This document shows positions 58,121 to 64,000 of a stretch of 64,000 bases of DNA, piece after piece. This stretch comes from Plantibacter sp. Leaf314 (GTDB lineage: Bacteria > Actinomycetota > Actinomycetes > Actinomycetales > Microbacteriaceae): NCBI RefSeq assembly GCF_001423185.1, contig NZ_LMOB01000002.1:488502-552501 (forward strand). Reading direction: 5' to 3'. The position numbers were made by a program, and so were the translations under genes. Numbering within the stretch: the first letter of the stretch is position 1; every line of letters begins with the position of its first letter. The notes under the pieces were generated by a model. It was not told the DNA's origin. It saw nothing but the letters and a program-made list of their open reading frames with translations, and did no database searches.

Positions 58121-58834
58121 GTGCCCCCCACCATCCTCTTCGACTTCGACGGGACCCTCGCCCTCGGCGACGGACCGATCACGGCCTTCGCCCGTGCCAT
58201 CGCGAAGCGCACCGCGGACGCCTCGTTCGCCGCCCGCGCCGAAGCGGCCCTCGCCGCGTTCGCAGCCGGCACCGCCGACGCCCGGGATGGCTACGACGCC
58301 GTCACCCGGATCGCCCGCGACCAGGGCGTCGACGCCGCCGTCATCGGTGCCGCCTACGACGACTCCCGCGCACTCCTCGGCTCCGACGAAGCAGCGGTCG
58401 TCTCCCCCGACGGCCTGGCGGAGTTCCTCGACACGCTCAGCGGCCATGCCCGCCTCGTCCTGGCCACCAACGCGCCCGGCGACGGCATCACGGAACTCCT
58501 CGACACCTGGGGCGTCACCGAGCGGTTCGACGCCGTGCACTTCGCCGTCGGAAAGCCGGCCGGACTCGTGCCGCTCATCCGCGAGGCCCTCGCCACCGGC
58601 CCGCTCCTCGCCGTCGGCGACATCGTCGAGAACGACCTGGCGCCGGCCATCGAACTGGGCGCCGACACCGCGCTCGTCGGTGCGACGTTCGAACGTTCCT
58701 CGGCGGACGCGACGATGCGCGGGCAGTCGCTCGCCGAGCTCTACGACCGGATCCTCGACTGGGCACGATCCGCCTCGTCCGCCCCCGCGTCGTCCTCCGG
58801 CTCCACGTTTCCCTCTTCCACCCTGCAGTCCTGA
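58121..58834 (+). CDS. HAD-superfamily hydrolase of the phn locus
   Basis: A 237-residue HAD enzyme: motif I FDFDGTLALGDG, motif II VLATNAPGDG, motif III GKPAGLVP and motif IV VGDIVENDL. It starts at GTG 58121 with AGAAGGA upstream; an in-frame ATG further upstream crosses the PHO box region. First gene before phnD, it probably removes phosphate from an imported or derived phosphate ester; a phosphonatase (PhnX) role is possible but the PhnX-specific lysine in the cap was not recognised. Confidence 0.88.
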   Translation: MPPTILFDFDGTLALGDGPITAFARAIAKRTADASFAARAEAALAAFAAGTADARDGYDAVTRIARDQGVDAAVIGAAYDDSRALLGSDEAAVVSPDGLAEFLDTLSGHARLVLATNAPGDGITELLDTWGVTERFDAVHFAVGKPAGLVPLIREALATGPLLAVGDIVENDLAPAIELGADTALVGATFERSSADATMRGQSLAELYDRILDWARSASSAPASSSGSTFPSSTLQS

Positions 58835-58865
58835 TCACCCTCCATCTCCGAAAGGCACCCTGAAC

Positions 58866-59876
58866 ATGCGCAAGATCCTGCTCGTCTCCGGCGTCGCGGC
58901 CATCACCGCCCTCGCCCTCGCCGGCTGCAGCCCCGCCGCCTCCACCCCCTCCGCCACGGGGACCGCCGCCTGGCCGGACTCGATCACCATCTCCCTCGTC
59001 CCCTCCGTCGAGGGCGAGGACCTCGCGGAGGCGCTCGACCCGCTCACCTCCTACCTGTCGGAGAACCTCGGCATCGAGGTGAACGGGGTCGTCGCGACCG
59101 ATTACGCCGCCACCGTCGAGGCCCTCGGTAGCGACCAGGCGCAGGTCATCATCACCGACGCCGGCTCCCTCTACAACGCGACCGAACGGTACGACGCGAA
59201 CCTCGTCCTGCGCGACGTCCGGTTCGGGGCGACCTCGTACGCGTCGGTCGCGTACACGAACAACCCCGACAAGTACTGCGACGACGCACCCGTCATGGTC
59301 ACCTACGCGGCGAGCGACACCCCGCTCTCCTACTGCAACGGGATCGAACCGGGTGCCGAGGCCGCGACCGGCTCCGGACCGGCGGCGTTGAAGTCCCTCG
59401 ACAAGATCTCGAAGGGCACCAAGGTCGCTCTGCAGGCCGCGACCTCCCCCGCGGGTTACCAGTACCCCGTCGTCGCCATGCGCGACGCCGGCATCGACAC
59501 GGACGCCGACATCACCCAGGTGCCGGTCGAGGGCAACAACAACGCGGTCCTCTCCGTCTACAACGGTGACGCCGAGGTCTCCTTCGGCTACTGGGACGCC
59601 CGCACGACCGTCCTGAAGGAGGCGCCCGACGTCGCCGACAAGGTCGTCGCCTTCGCGTACACCGAGATGATCCCGAACGGCGGCGTCGCGGTCTCCAAGT
59701 CGCTCCCGAAGGACCTCACCGAGCAGCTCACCAAGCTCATGGCGGGCTACGCGGACTCCTCCGACGAGGCGAAGCAGGTCATGTTCGACCTCGTCGGCCT
59801 CTCCGGCTGGACCGACAAGACCGCACCGGACGAGATCACCCGCTACGGCGAGATCCTCGACCAGTTCTCGAACTGA
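58866..59876 (+). CDS. phnD: Phosphonate/phosphite-type ABC transporter binding lipoprotein
   Basis: A 336-residue PhnD-family binding lipoprotein: lipobox LAGC (about 19-22), then [25 protein letters not shown] and [24 protein letters not shown], and [20 protein letters not shown], typical of PhnD/PtxB/phosphate-ester binders. Binding-site details do not allow a choice between phosphonate, phosphite and phosphate esters. ATG 58866 has GAAAGG upstream, 31 bp after the HAD gene. PHO-box control is likely. Confidence 0.92.
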   Translation: MRKILLVSGVAAITALALAGCSPAASTPSATGTAAWPDSITISLVPSVEGEDLAEALDPLTSYLSENLGIEVNGVVATDYAATVEALGSDQAQVIITDAGSLYNATERYDANLVLRDVRFGATSYASVAYTNNPDKYCDDAPVMVTYAASDTPLSYCNGIEPGAEAATGSGPAALKSLDKISKGTKVALQAATSPAGYQYPVVAMRDAGIDTDADITQVPVEGNNNAVLSVYNGDAEVSFGYWDARTTVLKEAPDVADKVVAFAYTEMIPNGGVAVSKSLPKDLTEQLTKLMAGYADSSDEAKQVMFDLVGLSGWTDKTAPDEITRYGEILDQFSN

Positions 59877-59932
59877 TCAGGCTCTGTCCGCTCCCCCACC
59901 CCACCCGTCACCCCCCTCCAGGAATCCGGTGC

Positions 59933-60757
59933 ATGAACACTGATCAGCATCGCGCGGAGGCCCGAGCCCAGCTCGCGGCCTCCGCGTCGTGGTCCATCCG
60001 TCTCGACGACGTCTCGGTCACCTACCCGAACGGCACGAGGGCGCTCCGCAACGTCTCCCTCGACATCGCCGCCGGTGAGATGGTCTCCGTCGTCGGGTTG
60101 TCCGGCTCCGGCAAGTCGACGCTCATCCGCACGATCAACGGCCTCGTGCCCGCGACGAGCGGGACCGTGACCGTCGGCCCGCACCTCGTCACCGGCCTGC
60201 GCGGCCGGCGGCTCCGCAGCCTCCGCGGGCACATCGGCATGATCTTCCAGGGCTTCAACCTGGCCGACCGCGCCAGCGTGTACCGCAACGTGCTCGTCGG
60301 ACGGTTCGCCAGCACACCCACTTACCGCACGCTCCTCGGGCTCACGACGGCGACCGATCGGGAGCTCGCCCTGCGCTCGCTCCAGTCGGTCGGCATGCTC
60401 GACAAGGTCTGGACCCGAGCGGCACAACTCTCCGGCGGCCAGCAGCAGCGCGTCGCGATCGCCCGCGCCCTGACCCAGCAGCCGAGCGTCATGCTCGCCG
60501 ACGAGCCGGTCGCGAGCCTCGACCCGCCGACCGCGCATACGGTGATGAACGACCTGCGCCGCGTGAACACGGAGACGGGCCTCACGGTGCTCGTCAACAT
60601 CCACCTGATGGACCTCGCCCGCACCTACACGACCCGCATGATCGGACTGCGTGACGGCGAACTCGTCTACGACGGGTCAGCTGCCGACGCGACCGAAGCG
60701 GACTTCGAGCGCATCTACGGCCGTCCCATCCAGCCCGACGATCGGCTCGACCGGTGA
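59933..60757 (+). CDS. phnC: Phosphonate ABC transporter ATPase
   Basis: A 274-residue ATPase: Walker [10 protein letters not shown] (55-63), Q-loop FQGFN (Gln106), signature LSGGQQQR (166-173) and Walker B VMLADEP (186-192), with the PhnC-typical [13 protein letters not shown] and terminal [15 protein letters not shown] 59933 is 56 bp after phnD; the stop overlaps the following permease start (GTGA). It powers import through the two PhnE-type permeases. Confidence 0.94.
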   Translation: MNTDQHRAEARAQLAASASWSIRLDDVSVTYPNGTRALRNVSLDIAAGEMVSVVGLSGSGKSTLIRTINGLVPATSGTVTVGPHLVTGLRGRRLRSLRGHIGMIFQGFNLADRASVYRNVLVGRFASTPTYRTLLGLTTATDRELALRSLQSVGMLDKVWTRAAQLSGGQQQRVAIARALTQQPSVMLADEPVASLDPPTAHTVMNDLRRVNTETGLTVLVNIHLMDLARTYTTRMIGLRDGELVYDGSAADATEADFERIYGRPIQPDDRLDR

Positions 60758-61569
60758 CCGCCACCGGCACCGGCACCGACTGGAAGCTGCCGCCGAAACC
60801 GACGGCGAGACTCCGCACCGCCCTGATCCTCGGAGCGGTCGCGGCGTTCACGATCGCGACGTGCCTGCCGGCGATCGGTGGGGTGCAGCTCGACTTCGGC
60901 GCGCTCATCAGCCACAGGGACAACGGCTCGGGCCTGCTCCTCCAGCTCTTCCAGCCCGACTTCGCGTTCCTGCCGCGGACCGTCCAGCCGATGCTGGAGA
61001 CCCTCCAGATGGCGCTCGTCGGAGCAGTGGCGGCCGCACTCCTGTCGGTGCCGCTGACGCTGTGGGCGGCCGCGCCCACGAACCCGAACGCGGTCACACG
61101 ACGCATCCTGCGCGCCGTCGTCAACGTCGTCCGCGCCGTGCCCGACCTCGTGTACGCCACGATCCTCGTCGCGATGGTCGGCGTCGGAGCGCTTCCCGGC
61201 CTCCTGACGCTGTTCCTGTTCGACATCGGCATCATCGTGAAGCTCGTCTCCGAGGCGATCGACTCCGCCGACCACCCCTACCTCGAGGCCGGGCGGGCGG
61301 CGGGCGGCACGCAGACGCAGATCAACCGCGCCACCGTCCTCCCGCAGGTGTGGCCGTTGTTCGCGAACCAGTGGCTGTACACGCTCGAACTCAACGTCCG
61401 CATCTCGGCCATCCTCGGCATCGTCGGCGCGGGCGGCATCGGGCGCCTCCTCGACGAGCGCCGGGCGTTCTACGCCTACGACGACGTCTCGATCATCGTG
61501 CTCGAGATCCTCGTGGTCGTCGTCCTCATCGAGATCGCCTCGAACGTGCTGCGGAGGCGACTCGTATGA
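60754..61569 (+). CDS. phnE: Phosphonate ABC transporter permease, first
   Basis: A 271-residue PhnE-type permease starting at GTG 60754 in the overlap with phnC. Six helices; the cytoplasmic loop has [23 protein letters not shown], the binding-protein-dependent permease signature; [15 protein letters not shown] follows. Coupled to the next permease (ATGA). Confidence 0.93.
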   Translation: MTATGTGTDWKLPPKPTARLRTALILGAVAAFTIATCLPAIGGVQLDFGALISHRDNGSGLLLQLFQPDFAFLPRTVQPMLETLQMALVGAVAAALLSVPLTLWAAAPTNPNAVTRRILRAVVNVVRAVPDLVYATILVAMVGVGALPGLLTLFLFDIGIIVKLVSEAIDSADHPYLEAGRAAGGTQTQINRATVLPQVWPLFANQWLYTLELNVRISAILGIVGAGGIGRLLDERRAFYAYDDVSIIVLEILVVVVLIEIASNVLRRRLV

Positions 61570-62447
61570 GCACCATCGACCTGCGGCCCGAGCTGCCGCG
61601 TCACCCGTCCCGCCTCCTGCCGACCCTCGCCGCCGTCGCGGTCGCGATCGTCGTGGTCGCAGCCACCGCCGGCCTCCCCATCGACTGGAGCGATCTCGGC
61701 GCGGTCCCGGCGCAGCTGGTGCACTTCGGCGGGCTCATGTTCGAGAGCCCGAACTGGGAGAAGCTGCCTCGCGCCCTCACCGAGATGTGGCGGTCGATCT
61801 CGATGGCCTGGATCGGCGCGATCCTATGCGTGCTCATCTCGATCCCGCTCGGTATGCTCGCCGCCCGGTCCGTCGGGCCGGTCTGGCTGCGGCTCCCGCT
61901 GCGCGGCGTGTTCGCCGTCATCCGGGCCGTACCCGAGGTGATCATCGCGCTCATCCTGCTCACCATCACCGGGCTCACCCCGTTCACCGGGGCGCTCGCG
62001 CTCGGCATCGCCGGCATCGGCACCCAGGGCAAGTGGGTGTACGAGACGATCGAGTCCGTGCAGGAGGGGGCGTCGGAGGCCGTCCGCGCCGCGGGCGGTG
62101 GCACGGCCGAGGTCACCCGCTGGGCGCTCTGGCCCGCCGCAGCCCCGGCCCTGCTCTCGCTCGCGCTCTACCGCTTCGAGATCAACCTCCGTACCTCGGC
62201 GGTCCTCGGGCTCGTCGGAGCCGGCGGGATCGGCAGCATGTTGGCCAACTACACCAACTATCGGCAGTGGGATACAGTCGGGATGCTGTTGATCGTGGTG
62301 GTCGTGGCCACCATGACGATGGACGCGATCTCGGGGGCGATCCGCCGCCGGATCACGCAGGGGCCGGGCGTCCGGACCACGCGCACCACCCGCACCACCC
62401 TTCCCGCCCGCACGACGAGGAGCCGCAATGTGGACAGGGTCGGCTGA
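61566..62447 (+). CDS. phnE: Phosphonate ABC transporter permease, second
   Basis: A 293-residue PhnE-type permease starting at ATG 61566 in the overlap with the first. It has the loop EGASEAVRAAGGGTAEVTRWALWP and LGLVGAGGIGSMLANYTNYRQWD, as in tandem PhnE pairs. The last ~25 residues form a Thr/Arg-rich tail and overlap the RpiR gene by 20 bp. Confidence 0.92.
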   Translation: MSTIDLRPELPRHPSRLLPTLAAVAVAIVVVAATAGLPIDWSDLGAVPAQLVHFGGLMFESPNWEKLPRALTEMWRSISMAWIGAILCVLISIPLGMLAARSVGPVWLRLPLRGVFAVIRAVPEVIIALILLTITGLTPFTGALALGIAGIGTQGKWVYETIESVQEGASEAVRAAGGGTAEVTRWALWPAAAPALLSLALYRFEINLRTSAVLGLVGAGGIGSMLANYTNYRQWDTVGMLLIVVVVATMTMDAISGAIRRRITQGPGVRTTRTTRTTLPARTTRSRNVDRVG

Positions 62448-63300
62448 CGCCCCACCGACGGCGCGGATCGCGATGCTCGCGCCGTCGCTGCAACCGAGCG
62501 AACGACGCGTGGCCGAGACGGTCGCCCTCGACATCGAGGCGAGCATCGAGCGCACCGCGCAGGAGGTCGCCGACCTCGCCGGGGTCGGGCGGGCGACGGT
62601 CATCCGGACGGCGCAGTCGCTCGGCTACGAGGGCTACCCGCAGCTCCGGGTCGCCCTCACCCGTGAGGTCGCCCTCGGCACGCCGGCCGCGCGGAACGAC
62701 GGCGACGACACCATGCTCGGCTCGCTGCGTGGTGCCATCGACCGGTTCGCCGGTCGGCTCGGGCAGACGACGTCGGCGATGACGGAAGAGACGCTCGAGC
62801 GCTTCGTCCAGGTGCTCGACGAGGCCCCGCGCCTGCTGATCGCCGCGAACGGCCTCTCCTCACCCCTCGGCTCGGACCTCGCCATGCGCCTCATGTCGGC
62901 CGGGCGCCCCGCCGAGTACCTGCCCGACACCATCGGCCAGCGGATCGCGGCGACCCACCTGGGGCCGGGTTCGGCATGCCTCGTCCTCTCCGGCTCGGGG
63001 GCCAGCCGCGCGTCCGTCGAGGTGGCCGCCGCCGCCCGAGCAAGCGGTGCCACGGTGCTCGCGATCACCTCGTTCCCCCGATCCGCGGTCGCCGAGCTCG
63101 CCGAGGTGGCGCTCATCGTCGCCCCCATCGACGCCACCTTCCGGGACGAGCTCGTGCACACCTCGCGGGCCGCCATCATGCTCGTCACCGAATCGGTCGT
63201 CGGCCTGCTCGTCGCCCGGCGCGGCGAGCGCGCGCAACGCGCCCAGTCGGCGACGCTCGCCGTCATCAGCGATTCGCTCTCGGACGACGCCTCGGGGTGA
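62428..63300 (+). CDS. RpiR/MurR-family regulator
   Basis: A 290-residue RpiR protein: N-terminal HTH (about 1-80, LQPSERRVAETVALDIEASI, VADLAGVGRATVIRTAQSLGY) and SIS domain (about 120-260, RLLIAANGLSSPLGSDLAMRLM, VLSGSGASRASVEVAAAARA). RpiR proteins sense phosphosugars. ATG 62428 has GAGGAG upstream and overlaps the permease end. An RpiR gene inside a phosphonate-type transporter operon is uncommon and suggests the imported compound yields a phosphosugar or that the regulator senses the HAD product. Confidence 0.92.
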   Translation: MWTGSADAPPTARIAMLAPSLQPSERRVAETVALDIEASIERTAQEVADLAGVGRATVIRTAQSLGYEGYPQLRVALTREVALGTPAARNDGDDTMLGSLRGAIDRFAGRLGQTTSAMTEETLERFVQVLDEAPRLLIAANGLSSPLGSDLAMRLMSAGRPAEYLPDTIGQRIAATHLGPGSACLVLSGSGASRASVEVAAAARASGATVLAITSFPRSAVAELAEVALIVAPIDATFRDELVHTSRAAIMLVTESVVGLLVARRGERAQRAQSATLAVISDSLSDDASG

Positions 63301-63337
63301 TCCCGGGCCGGGGTCCCGATCGGCGAGAATGTTCCCC

Positions 63338-64000
63338 ATGCCCCAACACCGACTGCGTCGTCAGCTCTTCACCGCCGCGATCGCCGTCGCCGCCCTCGTC
63401 CTCACCGGCTGCACCGGCCCCTCGGCAGAGCCGACCCCCGACGCCGACGCCACCCTCCGGGTCGGGCTCGTGCTCGAACCGTCCGACCTCGACATCCGGA
63501 CGACCTCCGGTGCCGCGCTCGAGCAGATCCTCATCGACAACGTCTACCAGGGGCTCGTCTCCCGCACTGAGGACGACCGCATCGTCGACACGCTCGCGTC
63601 GAGCCACGAGATCAGCGCCGACGGCCTCACCTACACCTTCGTCCTGCGCGACGGGGTCACCTTCCACGACGGCGCACCGCTCACCGCGGCGGACGTCGTC
63701 GACTCGCTCACCCAGGTGCAGCAGGACGCCTCGTTCGTCGACCACCTCGCACTGGAGCAGGTCGAGAGCATCACCGCGGTCGACGACGGCACGGTCCGGT
63801 TGCAGCTCGGCTCCCCCGACGCCAACCTGCTGTGGGCGCTCACCGGCCGGGCGGGCCTCGTCCTGCACCAGGGCGCCACGAACGACCGCTCCACGACCGC
63901 CGGACAGCATCACCTTCGAGCGGTACGACGGCTACTGGGGCGACGCCCCGAAGGTCAAGGAGGTCGTCTTCAGCTACATCCCCGACGCCGCCTCCGCCGT
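63338..64000 (+). pseudogene. Peptide/opine-type solute-binding lipoprotein (SBP family 5), frameshifted, 3' end outside window
   Basis: The frame from ATG 63338 encodes a lipoprotein signal (lipobox LTGC, about 24-27) and an SBP family 5 start: SDLDIRTTSGAALEQILIDNVYQGLVSR, FVLRDGVTFHDGAPLTAADVVDSL and LTGRAGLVLHQGATND. After about 63900 the frame no longer makes sense, while the +1 frame from 63903 continues as DSITFERYDGYWGDAPKVKE, another family motif. The stretch of about 15 residues that normally links them (xGTGPFxLxxW) is missing, so bases are lost as well as the frame. Either a true frameshift deletion or a sequencing or assembly error; the gene runs out of the window. It follows the RpiR gene by 37 bp. 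Confidence 0.85.

Noticed and set aside
58121..58834. HAD gene of the phn locus as phosphonoacetaldehyde hydrolase (phnX)
   Set aside because: The cap lysine motif and the typical first-strand sequence of PhnX were not recognised; called as a general HAD hydrolase.

Overview
The window is high-GC DNA that is almost entirely coding, with short gene spacings, many ATGA/GTGA start-stop overlaps, several transcripts that look leaderless, and actinobacterial signals: an IdeR/DtxR-type iron box, a LexA box of the form TCGAAC-N4-GTTCGA, 11-bp PHO-box repeats, a GlnR-like box and a LAxTG sorting signal. Gene content (two fructan loci, DUF222-HNH gene, many LacI regulators, interspersed TTCGACAAGCTCAG palindromes) fits a plant- or soil-associated member of the Microbacteriaceae. 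I cannot name the genus. No rRNA, tRNA, CRISPR array, integrase or insertion sequence was recognised; this is ordinary chromosome rich in accessory sugar loci.

Layout. 1-4.7 kb: end of a PfkB sugar kinase, a LacI regulator, a convergent GH3 glycosidase and an HSL-type esterase. 4.8-6.4 kb: divergent MerR regulator and MFS exporter. 6.5-10.4 kb: ferric-siderophore uptake (siderophore-interacting reductase, iron box, binding lipoprotein, two permeases, no ATPase). 10.5-12.2 kb: XRE/DUF2975 pair and two small conserved proteins. 12.5-19.3 kb: stress flavoprotein, MocR regulator divergent from an EamA exporter and PaiB-like protein, a second EamA exporter divergent from a TetR regulator with two operators, an SDR and homocysteine methyltransferase. 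19.5-25 kb: ProP-like transporter, tatB-tatA followed upstream by a Tat-exported dioxygenase lipoprotein, an alpha/alpha-toroid protein, a small gene under a LexA box, and a HAD hydrolase.

25.1-34.7 kb is the most distinctive block: one operon-like run with an intracellular GH32-like enzyme, a sugar ABC importer (lipoprotein plus two permeases), a LacI regulator, a cytoplasmic GH32 fructosidase, a Tat-exported enzyme that closely resembles levan fructotransferase (levan to di-D-fructose dianhydride IV), and a DUF1349 protein. I read it as a pathway that cuts levan outside the cell, imports the dianhydride or short fructans and hydrolyses them inside. A second fructan or sucrose locus at 44.4-51.1 kb has fructokinase, its own LacI regulator with two perfect operators, another importer and another GH32 enzyme. 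Both importers lack an ATPase and probably share one encoded elsewhere.

Between and after these: a WYL regulator, VOC protein, DUF805 protein, a DUF222-HNH gene bracketed by palindromic repeats, a BNR-repeat protein with a LacI-type operator, GNAT, amtB with a GlnR-like box, an unknown gene whose ribosome site and start codon lie in a 16-bp perfect hairpin, DUF3592 and DUF4188/MerR genes. 51-57 kb holds an esterase/haloperoxidase, a LuxR regulator and a 1039-residue sortase-anchored repeat protein. 57.3-64 kb holds an unknown gene divergent, across a PHO box, from HAD hydrolase-phnDCEE-rpiR, then a peptide-binding lipoprotein gene broken by a frameshift and running off the window.
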